The position numbers and the translations under genes were made by a program. Shown here one piece after another: positions 9,984 to 19,033 of a stretch of 64,000 nucleotides of DNA. Each line of letters opens with the position of its first letter. The first letter of the stretch is position 1. The notes beneath the pieces were generated by a model, which made no database searches, was not told the origin of the DNA, and saw nothing but the letters and a program-made list of their open reading frames with translations. The DNA is taken from positions 496,001 through 560,000 of the forward strand of contig JADJTH010000008.1 in NCBI GenBank assembly GCA_016711325.1, in the 5' to 3' direction. The stretch is from Nigerium sp. GTDB taxonomy: Bacteria > Actinomycetota > Actinomycetes > Propionibacteriales > Propionibacteriaceae.

Positions 9984-12491
9984 ATGTGCGCCGCCGTCGT
10001 GACCGAGTCAGGAGTGGTCGACGCATATCGCGCCCGCGTCTCCGGGGGTGTGGTCGACGAACTGGTGACCGCGGGCGGGCTGCGGGCCGACCAGGCCGCT
10101 TTGGCGGCCGCGATCGACTCGATGCATGGCGCGGGGCTGAAGGCCGCCCGCACCGAGACCCGCCAGTTCGCCGACGACGAGGGCATCACCTACGGCACGC
10201 CCGCGTCCGGGCGGCGGTGGACGATCGATCCGATCCCGGTGGTCATCGGCGCCTCCGAGTGGTCGGCCCTCGAGGCCGGGCTGCGGCAGCGGGCGGTGCT
10301 GCTGGATCTGGTCCTGAGCGACATCTACGGTGAACGACGGCTGATCAAGGAGCGCATCCTGCCGCCTGAGGCCGTCCTCGCCCACGACGGCTTCATCCGT
10401 CAGGCGGACCGGATCGCTGCACCCGGACGCCGCCACCTCGTCATCGCCGCCACCGATCTCGGGCGCGACGCCGTCGGCGCGTGGCGGGTGCTCTCCGACC
10501 GCACCCAGGCGCCGTCCGGGCCGGGCTACACCGTCGTGACACGGCGGGTCATCTCGCGCGTGATGGCGGGCCTGCACCGCGCCACGAGCCTCGCGCGGCA
10601 CCGCGGCTTCTTCCAGGCCATGGCAGGCGCGCTGCAGGACGCCTCGCCCACGGGTACCGAGCCTCCCCGGGTGGTGCTGCTCAGCCCCGGCGCCGGCAGC
10701 GAGACGGCGTTCGAGCAGTCCTATCTCGCCACGCTGCTCGGCTTCCCGCTCGTGGAGGCCGACGACCTGGTGATGCACGGAGGGACGGTCTGGCTGCGCA
10801 GCGGAAGCAAACTGGAGCAGGTCGACGTGATCATGCGCCGCGTCGACGCCTGGTTCGCCGATCCGCTGGAGTTGCGCGGCGACTCTCAGCTCGGCGTCCC
10901 CGGTCTCCTCGAGGCCACGCGCCGCGGCCGGGTCGCGGTCGTGAACCCGATCGGCGCCGCCGTCCTGGAGAATCCCGGGCTGGTGCCGTTCCTCGGGGAC
11001 GCCGCCCGTCTGCTGCTCGGAGAGGATGCGGTGCTCGCGTCCCCGCAGACCTGGTGGTGCGGCGACTCGGGCGCCCGCAGTCACGTGCTGACCCACCTGG
11101 AAGACCTGGCGATCAAGCCGATCTCGCGTGCGCACGCCCCCACCCGCTATGGCTGGCTGCTCAGCGCGGCGGAGCGCGCCGATCTTGCCGCCCGCATCGC
11201 CGCCGAGCCGTGGGCGTGGTGCGGCCAGGAGCCGCTGCCGCTGTCGACCGCGCCGGTGGTGACCCGCGCCGGCCTCGAACCGCGCCGCTTCGTGTTGCGC
11301 ACCTTCGGGGTGGCCCACGACAACGACTACACCTTCCTGCCCGGCGGCCTCGGCCGGGTTGCGGCGAGCGCCGACGAGTACACCGTGGCCAACTATCGCG
11401 GCGCGCTCGCCAAGGACGTGTGGGTGCTCTCGACGGGGATGGACGCCGCACCGGGCGCGGTCGGTGGCGCGCGGCGCCTCAGCGTTCCGCCGATCCCGCG
11501 GGCCACCGGCCTGGCGCCGCGCGTCGCCGACAACCTGTATTGGGTGGGTCGCTATGCCGAACGCGCGGAGGGCACGGCCCGCCTGCTCAAGGTCGCCGAC
11601 GACTTCGCCGAGGATCACAGCAGCCGCCCGGGTACGCCCGGTGCCGCGGCGATGCAGGTGCTGCTGCGGACGGTGGGGGAGCTGACGGTCAGCGGCGCGC
11701 CGCTGATCGACGAATCGCCGGTCGGCTACCTCCGCAGCCGGGTGCTCGACGGCGACCGTCCCGGCACCGTCCGTTGGTGCGCCCAGCGCCTCGTCGAGGC
11801 GGCGCAGCACGTCCGCGATCTGCTCAGCGTCGACACGTGGTCGGTGCTCGGACGCCTGCAGCACACGCTCGAAGAGATCCCGGACGACGACGACCAGCTT
11901 CAGCCGCTGCTCGCCGATGTTCTCGAATCGCTTCTCGCCCTCGCCGGAATCATGGCGCACAGCATGGTGCACGACGAGTCGTGGGCGTTCATCGACGCCG
12001 GTGGCCGGATGGAGCGGGCTCAACTCACGGTGTCCTTGCTGCGGAGCGCGTTGTGCACGCCGGCGGATCGTCTCACCGACGAGCTGGTGGTCGACGGGGC
12101 GCTCAGGGCCGGCGAGTCGATCATCACCCACCGGCGGCGTGCCGCCGCCGGCACCGGCCCCTCCGAGCCCGTCGAGTCCGCGATCGGCCTGCTGCTGCTC
12201 GACCGGGTCAACCCTCGCTCGGTCATCAACCAGGCCGAGACGCTGGCGAGCGACCTGCGCCTGCTCGGCGACGAGGCGTCCGCCGCTCGCGCGCTGGGCG
12301 TGGTGGGCCGCCTCGAGGCCGTCGACCTCACGATCCTGCCCGTCGATCCGGCCGCACTCGCCGGCCTGCTCGACTCGCTGGGGGGCGAACTGCGTGCGCT
12401 GTCCGACGAGTTGACCACACGGCACTTCATCCGGCAGGCACCGCGTCGGGTGCTGCGCAGCGACTGGTCCACTCCCTGGCAGGTGACCTGA
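9984..12491 (+). CDS. Circularly permuted ATP-grasp and alpha-E fusion protein
   Basis: An 835-aa protein with two parts. Residues ~1-480 form a circularly permuted ATP-grasp domain (segments GITYGTPASGRRWTIDPIPV, LVLSDIYGERRL, LHRATSLARHRGFFQAMAG, NPIGAAVLENPGLVPFL). From ~510 comes an all-helical alpha-E domain (GLAPRVADNLYWVGRYAERA). M. tuberculosis Rv2567 has the same fusion. The ATP-grasp is predicted to form amide bonds (amidoligase), activating a carboxylate with ATP; product and substrate are unknown. The start ATG follows a leaderless -10. The TGATG overlap with the next gene (stop and start share bases 12489-12493) indicates translational coupling to the transglutaminase. Confidence 0.85.
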   Translation: MCAAVVTESGVVDAYRARVSGGVVDELVTAGGLRADQAALAAAIDSMHGAGLKAARTETRQFADDEGITYGTPASGRRWTIDPIPVVIGASEWSALEAGLRQRAVLLDLVLSDIYGERRLIKERILPPEAVLAHDGFIRQADRIAAPGRRHLVIAATDLGRDAVGAWRVLSDRTQAPSGPGYTVVTRRVISRVMAGLHRATSLARHRGFFQAMAGALQDASPTGTEPPRVVLLSPGAGSETAFEQSYLATLLGFPLVEADDLVMHGGTVWLRSGSKLEQVDVIMRRVDAWFADPLELRGDSQLGVPGLLEATRRGRVAVVNPIGAAVLENPGLVPFLGDAARLLLGEDAVLASPQTWWCGDSGARSHVLTHLEDLAIKPISRAHAPTRYGWLLSAAERADLAARIAAEPWAWCGQEPLPLSTAPVVTRAGLEPRRFVLRTFGVAHDNDYTFLPGGLGRVAASADEYTVANYRGALAKDVWVLSTGMDAAPGAVGGARRLSVPPIPRATGLAPRVADNLYWVGRYAERAEGTARLLKVADDFAEDHSSRPGTPGAAAMQVLLRTVGELTVSGAPLIDESPVGYLRSRVLDGDRPGTVRWCAQRLVEAAQHVRDLLSVDTWSVLGRLQHTLEEIPDDDDQLQPLLADVLESLLALAGIMAHSMVHDESWAFIDAGGRMERAQLTVSLLRSALCTPADRLTDELVVDGALRAGESIITHRRRAAAGTGPSEPVESAIGLLLLDRVNPRSVINQAETLASDLRLLGDEASAARALGVVGRLEAVDLTILPVDPAALAGLLDSLGGELRALSDELTTRHFIRQAPRRVLRSDWSTPWQVT

Positions 12492-13435
12492 TGACGACCC
12501 CGTACGTCCCCGTGGCCGCGGCACCCGACCACTACGCGCCGCGACGCTACCGCGTCCGGCACGCCACGATCTACACCTACGACGGCGAGGTGCAGGCCTG
12601 CTACGAGCGAGGCTTCCTGCGCCCGCTCGAGACCTGGTCGCAGCGCGTCGTCAGCCATGAGCTGCACCTCGAGCCCGAGCCCGACGTCATCAGCGAGCAT
12701 GTCGATCACTTCGGCAATCACAGCGCCTACCTCGAGATTCGCTCGCCCCACCGGAGGCTGGTGGTGGGCAAGACATCGGTGGTGGACGTGGCGTGGCCGC
12801 GCCCCGATGTGGACGCCCTCAACGCGCACACCGTGGCCGAGGCCGCAGCCCTCATCGCGGGCGAGGCGGATCCGATGGTGCGCGCCGAATACCTGCTGCC
12901 GTCCGATCTCGTCGAGCTCGGTCCGACGGTGACGGAGTACGCGCGCGGCATCCTGCCGCCGGAGCGTCCGCTGGGCGATGCCCTGCAGGCGCTCTACGGC
13001 ACGATCTACCGCGACTTCGAGTACAAGCTCGGCACGACCTCCGTGCGGACCACCCTGCCTGAGCTGCTCGAGCTGCGCCGCGGCGTCTGCCAGGACTTCG
13101 CCCACCTCGCCGTCGGCTGCCTGCGCAGCGTCGGCTTGCCGTCGCGGTATGTGAGCGGCTACGTCGAGACCGCGCCGCCGCCCGGCCAGCCGAAGCTGGA
13201 GGGTTCCGACGCCTCACACGCCTGGGCGTCGGTGCTCGTTCCGGACGGCGAGTGGGTCGACCTCGACCCGACCAATGACCACTTCGCCGACTCGCGCTAC
13301 ATCGTGACCGCCTGGGGCCGCGACTTTCGTGACGTCTCGCCGCTGAAGGGCGTCGTGTTCACCGAGGCGACCACGTCCAGCCTCGAGGTCAAGGTGGACG
13401 TGTTCCGGATCAACCCCGACGGCAGCCTGTCCTAG
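12491..13435 (+). CDS. Transglutaminase-like cysteine peptidase of the amidoligase cluster
   Basis: A 314-aa protein with an N-terminal bacterial transglutaminase beta-region (RYRVRHATIYTYDGEV, ERGFLRPLET) and a papain-like catalytic core. The triad is visible as Cys in RGVCQDFAHLAVG (~residue 197), His in DASHAWASV (~243) and Asp in VDLDPTNDH. It resembles M. tuberculosis Rv2569c. These enzymes probably hydrolyse or transfer amide bonds. In this cluster the likely role is to process or reverse what the ATP-grasp partner makes, which is inference. No signal peptide is seen. It is coupled to the upstream gene and ends 13 bases from the convergent DUF2126 gene. Confidence 0.87.
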   Translation: MTTPYVPVAAAPDHYAPRRYRVRHATIYTYDGEVQACYERGFLRPLETWSQRVVSHELHLEPEPDVISEHVDHFGNHSAYLEIRSPHRRLVVGKTSVVDVAWPRPDVDALNAHTVAEAAALIAGEADPMVRAEYLLPSDLVELGPTVTEYARGILPPERPLGDALQALYGTIYRDFEYKLGTTSVRTTLPELLELRRGVCQDFAHLAVGCLRSVGLPSRYVSGYVETAPPPGQPKLEGSDASHAWASVLVPDGEWVDLDPTNDHFADSRYIVTAWGRDFRDVSPLKGVVFTEATTSSLEVKVDVFRINPDGSLS

Positions 13436-13448
13436 CGCCGCACGCGCC

Positions 13449-16400
13449 TCAGGTCGCGCTGCCCGGGCTGTAGCGGCGCAGGTCCAGGGTGCAGGGGTAC
13501 TCGGTGCCCATCGGGCCGAAGACGGACTCCGCGGCCGGCCAGGCCGACATGTCCAGCGTCCCGGGGGAGTGGCCGTGTTCCTCGAAGCGGGCGGCGCGGC
13601 GGGATTCGGCTTCGACGGCGTTGACCGGGAAGGTGTCGTAGTTGCGCCCCCCGGGGTGCACCACGTGGTAGGTGAACCCGCCGAGCGAGCGGCTGTTCCA
13701 GGTGTCGACGAGGTCGAACGTCAGCGGCGAGTGCACGCCCATCGTGGGGTGCAGGGCCGACCACGGCGCCCACGCGCGGTAGCGGACGCCCCCGACGAAC
13801 ATGCCGACCGCAGCCGGCGACTCCGACGAGCCCGGAGCCGACGAGCCCCGAGCCGATGAGCCCAGGGCGGTGCCCCAGCCGCCGTGCTCGACCGCGGTCA
13901 TCGGGATCGGTACACCGTTGCAGGTGAGCACGTGGCGTCCTTCGACGAGTCCGGACGCCGCCACCTGCACGCGCTCGACCGACGAGTCGACGTAGCGGGC
14001 GGTCCCTCCGGCGGTGGTCTCCTCGCCGAGCACGTGCCACGGTTCGATCGCCTGACGCAGTTCCACGTGGACGCCGCCGACGCGTGTCTCCCCCAACCGC
14101 GGGAACCGGAACTCCAGGAACGGGTCGAGCCATGCCTCGTCGAAGCGGGTGTCGCCGGCCTCGGGGCGTCCGGCCAGCCAGCCGTTGACATCGGCGACGA
14201 CCTCGCGCAGGTCGGCGGCGGCGAAGGCGGGCAACAGGAAGCGGTCGTGCAGGCGCGAGCCCCAACGGATGAGGCGACCGCGATAGGGCTCGTCCCAGAA
14301 CCGCGCGACGAGGCTGCGCACCAGCAGCGCTTGCACGAGCGCCATCCGCGCGTGCGGCGGCATCTCGAAGCCGCGCAACTCCAGTAGGCCCAGGCGTCCG
14401 CGCTGGGAATCGGGGGAGTAGAGCTTGTCGATGCAGAACTCCGCGCGGTGGGTGTTGCCGGTGAGGTCGGTGAGCAGGTGCCGCAGCAGCCGGTCGGCGT
14501 TCCAGGGCAAGGCGGGCCCGCCCCCGGGCCGGGCGAACTTCTCGGCGTCGGCGGTGACCCTGTCGAGCTCGGCGAAGGCGATCTCCAGCTCGTAGAGCGT
14601 CTCGTGGCGTCCCTCGTCGACCCGCGGGGCCTGGGAGGTGGGTCCGATGAAGCGCCCCGAGAACACGTACGACAGGGAGGGATGATGCTGCCAGTACGTG
14701 AGGAGCGAGCGCAGCAGGTCGGGACGCCGCAACAGCGGAGAGTCGATCGGCGTCGCGCCGCCGAGCGTGAAGTGGTTGCCGCCGCCCGTGCCGGTGTGGG
14801 TGCCGTCGACGTCGAACTTCTCGGTCGCCAGCCTGGCCTGGCGGGCGTCGGCGTACAGGCTCAGGGTCAGGTCGCGCTGCTCGGCCCACGTGCTCGTCGG
14901 CTGGGTGTTGACCTCGATCACGCCCGGGTCGGGGGTGACGGACAGCGTCTTGACGCGCAGGTCGAACGGTAAGGGATAGCCCTCCAGCACCACCGGCAAT
15001 CCCACCGCGGCCGCGGACGTCTCGACCACGCTGAGCAGCTCCAGGGCGTCCTCCAGCTTCTCCAGAGGCGGAAGGAACACGGAGAGCCGGCCCTCGCGCT
15101 CTTCGACGCAGAGGGCGCTGCGGGGCGAGTCGGCGATGTCCTGCACGACCGCGTCGGGTGCCTCCCCGTCGACGATCAGCGGGAGCAGGCCGGCCATCTC
15201 CAGCGGAGAGCGCTCGGGCTCGATCGGCGGCTCGTGCCAGCTCAGCGATGACAGCGGCAGCCTCAGCCCCATCGGCGACGTGCCCGGCGTGAGGAACACG
15301 TGCCGGCGCCGCGGACGCCACAGGGCCGTGCCCCAGCGCCCCTCGTCGGCGAGACGGAACACCGGCACCACGCAGCCGCGCGGTTCACCGCGTCGCGTGT
15401 CGAACGTCGCCACGGCCTCCGCGCGACGCTCGGGATCGGCGAGCGCCTGGCCGCCGGGGTCGAGGTCGGTCTCCGGCCGCTGCGCGCCCGAGGGCCGCTG
15501 AGCCTCGGTCAGCAGGTCGTTGAACGCGTCCTCGTAGGCGGGAACGACGTGCCGTCCGGGGATGCCGAGCCCCGCGGCGATCCGCTGTGCCAGCTCGCGC
15601 ACCGCGGCACGCGCCTCGGCGGTGCCGGACGCCACGACGGGGGAGTCCCACGGGTTCGCCAGCAGTGCCGGGTTCTCCCAGATCGGGACGCCGTCGGTTC
15701 GCCACGTGATCGCGATGTTCCAGCGAGGCAGATCCTCGCCCGGGTACCACTTGCCCTGCCCATGGTGGATCACCCCGCCGGACGCCCACCGCTCGGCCAG
15801 GCGCTCGGTGAGGTCGTGGGCGAGGCGGCGTTTCTCCGGCCCGTCCGCGGCGCTCTGCCACTGCGGGGTCGACGTGTCGGCGGCGGACACGAAGGTGGGC
15901 TCCCCGCCCATGGTCAACCGCACGTCGCCGGCGTCCAGAATGGTGTCGATCCGCGCGCCCAGGTCGTCGGCCGCCGCCCACTGTTCGTCGGAGTACGGCT
16001 TGGTGACCCGCGGATCCTCGTGAATGCGCCGCACCGTGTTCGAGAAGGCCATCGACACCGCCACCGGCGCGGTGGCCCCGGTGATCGGAGCCGCGGACGA
16101 CGGGTGCGGCGTCGCGGACAGCGGGATGTGGCCCTCGCCGGCGAACAGCCCCGAGGTCGGATCGAGGCCGACCCAGCCCGCTCCCGGGATGAACACCTCC
16201 GTCCACGCGTGCAGGTCGGTGAAGTCGGCGGCCGGCCCCGAAGGCCCGTCGAGCGCGGCGATGTCGGCGGTGAGCTGGACGAGGTACCCCGACACGAACC
16301 GGGCCGCCAGCCCGGCCTGGCGCAGAATCGACACCAGCAGCCACGCCGAGTCGCGGCAGGAGCCGAGGGCGTTGCCCAGCGTGGTGTCGGGGGTCTGCAC

Positions 16401-16934
16401 GCCCGGCTCCATCCGCACGGTGTAGGCGATGTCGTGCTGCAGTTGGGTGTTCACGGCGACCAGGAAGTCCACGATCCGCAGCGGCTCGGCGCCCTGCGGC
16501 CCGGCGGCGATGGTGCGGCGCACCCACGCCCGGGCCAGCGCACCCGGGCCCGAGCCGGGCTCGCCCTCGTCCACGGGACGCAGGTAGGGCTCGAGGTCGG
16601 CGCGCAGCTCGGGCGGGTAGACGAACGGAAACCGCTCGGCGTACTCCTCGACGAAGAAGTCGAACGGGTTGATCACCGTCATGTCGGCCACGACGTCGAC
16701 GGTGATGTCGAGCTCGCTCACGAGTTCGGGGAACACGATCCGGGCAAGGTAGTTCCCGAACGGGTCCTGCTGCCAGTTGATGAAGTGGTTCGACGGGGAG
16801 ACGTTGAGCGAGTAGGCGGCGATCGGCGTCCGCGAATGCGGGGCCGGCCGCAGCCGGACGGTGTGCGGGTACACCTCGACCGGGTGGTCGAAGGTGTACG
16901 TGGTGCGGTGTTCGAGAGCTACCCGGATGGTCAC
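13449..16934 (-). CDS. Transglutaminase-DUF2126 (putative amidoligase) fusion protein
   Basis: A 1,161-aa protein like M. tuberculosis Rv2566 (about 1,140 aa). Residues ~1-300 form a transglutaminase with an intact triad: Cys in LGSCRDSAWLLVSI (~188), His in DLHAWTEVF (~241) and Asp in GLDPTSG. From ~343 (LTMGGEPTFVS) to the end is DUF2126, classed as a putative amidoligase, with conserved stretches GKWYPGEDLPRWN, EVNTQPTSTW and GTHTGTGGGNHFTLGG. One chain may therefore both make and cut amide bonds. Near the C-terminus a short Gly-Ser-Ser repeat is coded by three 15-bp tandem copies. Start GTG at 16934 from a leaderless -10. It converges with the two plus-strand cluster genes. Confidence 0.88.
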   Translation of the reverse strand: MTIRVALEHRTTYTFDHPVEVYPHTVRLRPAPHSRTPIAAYSLNVSPSNHFINWQQDPFGNYLARIVFPELVSELDITVDVVADMTVINPFDFFVEEYAERFPFVYPPELRADLEPYLRPVDEGEPGSGPGALARAWVRRTIAAGPQGAEPLRIVDFLVAVNTQLQHDIAYTVRMEPGVQTPDTTLGNALGSCRDSAWLLVSILRQAGLAARFVSGYLVQLTADIAALDGPSGPAADFTDLHAWTEVFIPGAGWVGLDPTSGLFAGEGHIPLSATPHPSSAAPITGATAPVAVSMAFSNTVRRIHEDPRVTKPYSDEQWAAADDLGARIDTILDAGDVRLTMGGEPTFVSAADTSTPQWQSAADGPEKRRLAHDLTERLAERWASGGVIHHGQGKWYPGEDLPRWNIAITWRTDGVPIWENPALLANPWDSPVVASGTAEARAAVRELAQRIAAGLGIPGRHVVPAYEDAFNDLLTEAQRPSGAQRPETDLDPGGQALADPERRAEAVATFDTRRGEPRGCVVPVFRLADEGRWGTALWRPRRRHVFLTPGTSPMGLRLPLSSLSWHEPPIEPERSPLEMAGLLPLIVDGEAPDAVVQDIADSPRSALCVEEREGRLSVFLPPLEKLEDALELLSVVETSAAAVGLPVVLEGYPLPFDLRVKTLSVTPDPGVIEVNTQPTSTWAEQRDLTLSLYADARQARLATEKFDVDGTHTGTGGGNHFTLGGATPIDSPLLRRPDLLRSLLTYWQHHPSLSYVFSGRFIGPTSQAPRVDEGRHETLYELEIAFAELDRVTADAEKFARPGGGPALPWNADRLLRHLLTDLTGNTHRAEFCIDKLYSPDSQRGRLGLLELRGFEMPPHARMALVQALLVRSLVARFWDEPYRGRLIRWGSRLHDRFLLPAFAAADLREVVADVNGWLAGRPEAGDTRFDEAWLDPFLEFRFPRLGETRVGGVHVELRQAIEPWHVLGEETTAGGTARYVDSSVERVQVAASGLVEGRHVLTCNGVPIPMTAVEHGGWGTALGSSARGSSAPGSSESPAAVGMFVGGVRYRAWAPWSALHPTMGVHSPLTFDLVDTWNSRSLGGFTYHVVHPGGRNYDTFPVNAVEAESRRAARFEEHGHSPGTLDMSAWPAAESVFGPMGTEYPCTLDLRRYSPGSAT
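13825..13869. repeat. Three 15-bp tandem repeats inside the DUF2126 gene
   Basis: Units at 13825-13839, 13840-13854 and 13855-13869 (GACGAGCCCGGAGCC and variants) keep the frame and encode a five-residue GSS-type linker repeat near the C-terminus of the fusion protein. The third copy is the most diverged. Confidence 0.8.
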
Positions 16935-16946
16935 GGCCAGAACCTA
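16935..16946 (-). promoter_or_regulatory. Leaderless promoter of the transglutaminase-DUF2126 gene
   Basis: TAGGTT (16946-16941 on the minus strand), 6 bases, GTG at 16934. Confidence 0.62.
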
Positions 16947-16993
16947 ACCCAGGACGCCGCCCGTGCCGCGTCCGCCTCACGCTCGTAACACGA

Positions 16994-17029
16994 TCGTCGC
17001 GTCCGGCACGCCCGTGCCGGACGCGACGA
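16994..17029 (-). terminator. Terminator of the third transglutaminase gene
   Basis: A perfect 16-bp stem (16994-17009 with 17014-17029) and a GCCC loop, just beyond the stop of the minus-strand gene at 17037. It separates that gene from the leaderless start of the DUF2126 gene. Confidence 0.75.
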
Positions 17030-17036
17030 GGGTGTC

Positions 17037-17909
17037 CTACGCGAACGGATCGCGGGCGGCCAGTGAGGTGTCGGTGGGCGGCCACGGCTGCGCCAGATCC
17101 TCGTCGGCCCACACGGTGAGCCTTCGCAGCCAGGGCGCCCCGAAGGTCGTCACCATCGCGACATCGGTCGCGTCCCGCCCGCGGCTGATCGGCACGTGCC
17201 CCTTCCGCCGGGCCGCGTGCCGCGGGTCGAACGTCCACCAGCGATCGCCGGCGAACACCTCCACCCAGGCGTGAAAGTCCATGGGCGTCGGAAGCAGCGG
17301 CACGTCGAGGTCGGGCAGGTATCCCGACACGTAGCGGGCCGGGATGTTCAGCGCCCGGCAGAAGCCGATCATCAGGTGCGCGAAGTCGCGGCACACGCCG
17401 TAGCCGTTGTCGAGCGAGTCGGCGGCCGTCCACCACGAACCGGTGCTGCCCGTGCGGTACTCGACGTTCGACCACACGTAGCGCTCGATCTCCTCGACCG
17501 TGGCCAGGGTGCGTCCGGGGCGTCCGAACAGCTCCCACGCGCGGGCGCTCAGCATGTCCGACTGGCAGTAGCGGCTGGGGAGCGTGTAGATCAGCGTGTC
17601 GTCGGGCAGGTCCTCGGGCGTGTGGACGGGGAGCGTCAGGTCGCGCTCGTCCACCTCGTCGGGCACCTCGACCACGGCGTAGTACGACACCAGCGACTCG
17701 CCGGCGGGCAGCATCATCCGCCACACCTCGTTGCCGTGCAGGTCGACGAACGTATGCCGGTCGAGCGCCGGGTCGCTGGCCCACAGCTCGCTCACGATCG
17801 GCGTGTCGGCCGGCCGCACGACGAACGCCGCGGGCGTGGGTGCCGGCGCGATGTGGTCGAACTCGCAGCCGAGCCGCAGCCGGCGCACACGCGTGGCGTC
17901 AGAACTCAT
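17037..17909 (-). CDS. Transglutaminase family protein (third of the cluster)
   Basis: A 290-aa protein with a transglutaminase core. Triad residues are visible: Cys in GVCRDFAHLMIGF (~residue 170), His in DFHAWVEVF (~210) and Asp in WWTFDPRHAARR. An N-terminal beta-rich domain (RLRLGCEFDHIAP) precedes the core. The ATG at 17909 has GGAAGGG about 7 bases upstream; a TTG two codons earlier is less likely. Only 31 bases separate it from the upstream ppgK, so it may be transcribed with ppgK from that gene's leaderless promoter. It is a paralogue of the 12491 gene. Which of the three transglutaminases does which step cannot be told. Confidence 0.83.
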   Translation of the reverse strand: MSSDATRVRRLRLGCEFDHIAPAPTPAAFVVRPADTPIVSELWASDPALDRHTFVDLHGNEVWRMMLPAGESLVSYYAVVEVPDEVDERDLTLPVHTPEDLPDDTLIYTLPSRYCQSDMLSARAWELFGRPGRTLATVEEIERYVWSNVEYRTGSTGSWWTAADSLDNGYGVCRDFAHLMIGFCRALNIPARYVSGYLPDLDVPLLPTPMDFHAWVEVFAGDRWWTFDPRHAARRKGHVPISRGRDATDVAMVTTFGAPWLRRLTVWADEDLAQPWPPTDTSLAARDPFA

Positions 17910-17940
17910 GGACAACCCTTCCGGTGATGCGGCCGCGAGC

Positions 17941-18693
17941 TCAGCTGTTGGCCGCGAGCCAGGCCGCGCCGACGATGCCGGCCTGGTTGCGCAGTTCGGC
18001 GGGAATGATCGGCGTCCGCAGCGAGAGCCGGGGCAGGAATTTGTCCGACTCGCGGCTGATGCCGCCGCCGACGACGAAGAGATCGGGGCTCAGCAGCTTC
18101 TCCAGGGTGGCGTAGTAGCGCTGCAGACGCGGCACGTACTCGTCGTAGGACAGCGCGTCCTTGGTCTTGATGCTGGCTGCGGCCCGCGTCTCGGCGCGGA
18201 CGCCGTCGATCTCGATCTGGCCCAGTTCGGAGTTGGGGATGAGCGCGCCGTCGTAGATCAGCGCGGTGCCGATGCCGGTACCGAGGGTGGTCACGACCAC
18301 CAGTCCCGCGGCGCCCTTGGCGGCGCCGTACTTCGCCTCGGCGAGGCCCGCGGCGTCGGCGTCGTTCACGAGCACCACCGGACGGCCGAGGCGCTCGGTG
18401 AGGATCTGCCTCGCGGGGGCGTCGATCCAGGACTGATCGACGTTGGCCGCCGACAGCGTGATGCCGTGCTGGACGATCGCCGGAAACGTGACACCGACCG
18501 GGCCGTCGGCCAGACGCTCGGCGAAGTGGTCCACGACCTGGGCGACCACGTCGGCGACATTCGCGGGCGTGGAGTCGGGCGGCGTGTCGCGAAGGAACCG
18601 TGTGCCGACGACGTCGCCGGTGCCCAGGTCGACCAAGGCGCCCTTGATGCCGCTGCCGCCGATGTCGATGCCGAGGACAAGGTGGTGATTCAT
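17941..18693 (-). CDS. ppgK: Polyphosphate glucokinase (ROK family)
   Basis: A 250-aa ROK kinase that phosphorylates glucose to glucose-6-phosphate, typically with polyphosphate and often also ATP. Seen are the phosphate-binding LGIDIGGSGIKGALVD at residue ~6, the catalytic Asp in VLVNDADAAGLAE, TLGTGIGTALI, and SELGQIEIDG where ROK sugar kinases have their exE(I/L)G segment. Length and sequence fit actinobacterial PpgK; in M. tuberculosis ppgK (Rv2702) lies next to sigA (Rv2703). Leaderless start ATG at 18693. The window also holds a PPi-PFK and a PPK2, consistent with polyphosphate-driven sugar metabolism. Confidence 0.93.
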   Translation of the reverse strand: MNHHLVLGIDIGGSGIKGALVDLGTGDVVGTRFLRDTPPDSTPANVADVVAQVVDHFAERLADGPVGVTFPAIVQHGITLSAANVDQSWIDAPARQILTERLGRPVVLVNDADAAGLAEAKYGAAKGAAGLVVVTTLGTGIGTALIYDGALIPNSELGQIEIDGVRAETRAAASIKTKDALSYDEYVPRLQRYYATLEKLLSPDLFVVGGGISRESDKFLPRLSLRTPIIPAELRNQAGIVGAAWLAANS

Positions 18694-18706
18694 GAGCGCG
18701 AGACTA
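18694..18706 (-). promoter_or_regulatory. Leaderless promoter of ppgK
   Basis: TAGTCT (18706-18701 on the minus strand), 7 bases, ATG at 18693. Confidence 0.65.
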
Positions 18707-18786
18707 TCCGGATTAGAGGTTCGTCACGATGAAGTCCGGGCGAGGAATCCCGCACGTCGGCCCATGCTTTGACCGCCGGCACGACA

Positions 18787-18820
18787 GCGGCGGCGTCCCC
18801 GACAAGAGGGACGCCGCCGC
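18787..18820 (-). terminator. Terminator of the small Cys/His-rich protein gene
   Basis: A perfect 13-bp stem (18787-18799 with 18808-18820) and an 8-base loop, 22 bases past the stop of the minus-strand gene at 18842. The arms contain GGCGTCC and GGACGCC. Confidence 0.75.
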
Positions 18821-18841
18821 CGGCCTGGTCGTGAGGCTACG

Positions 18842-19033
18842 TCAGCGCAGCCTGGTCGTCTCGTCGTGAATGTCCAGGGCGACCTGCTTCAGCTTGTCGG
18901 AGTGTGCGCGCGCGTGATGGCCGCAGAAGAGAAGCTCGCCGCCGCCGGGCAGCATGGCTCGCACGTAGGCCTGGGCTCCGCAGCGGTCGCAACGGTCCGA
19001 GGCGTTGAGGGCCTCCATCACAGTTGTGCTCAT
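18842..19033 (-). CDS. Small Cys/His-rich actinobacterial protein (DUF7455-like)
   Basis: A 63-aa protein whose Cys/His spacing (CDRCGAQAYV, then LLFCGHHARAH) suggests a single zinc-binding site. I recognise it as the small conserved actinobacterial family often found near sigA and parE, but the family number is from memory and its role is unknown. The ATG at 19033 has GAAAGGA about 6 bases upstream, so this mRNA is leadered. It has its own terminator and diverges from parE. Its size hides it from many gene finders, but the start signal, Cys pairs and position support it. Confidence 0.82.
   Translation of the reverse strand: MSTTVMEALNASDRCDRCGAQAYVRAMLPGGGELLFCGHHARAHSDKLKQVALDIHDETTRLR

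Noticed and set aside
10008..12524. 838-aa open frame antisense to the ATP-grasp/alpha-E gene
   Set aside because: Long antisense frames are expected opposite GC-rich genes with G/C third positions. The peptide is Arg/Gly/Ala-rich with no family pattern, while the plus strand has clear domains. The same applies to antisense frames over sigA (8356-9930), aconitase (35410-38202), dxs and gcvP.
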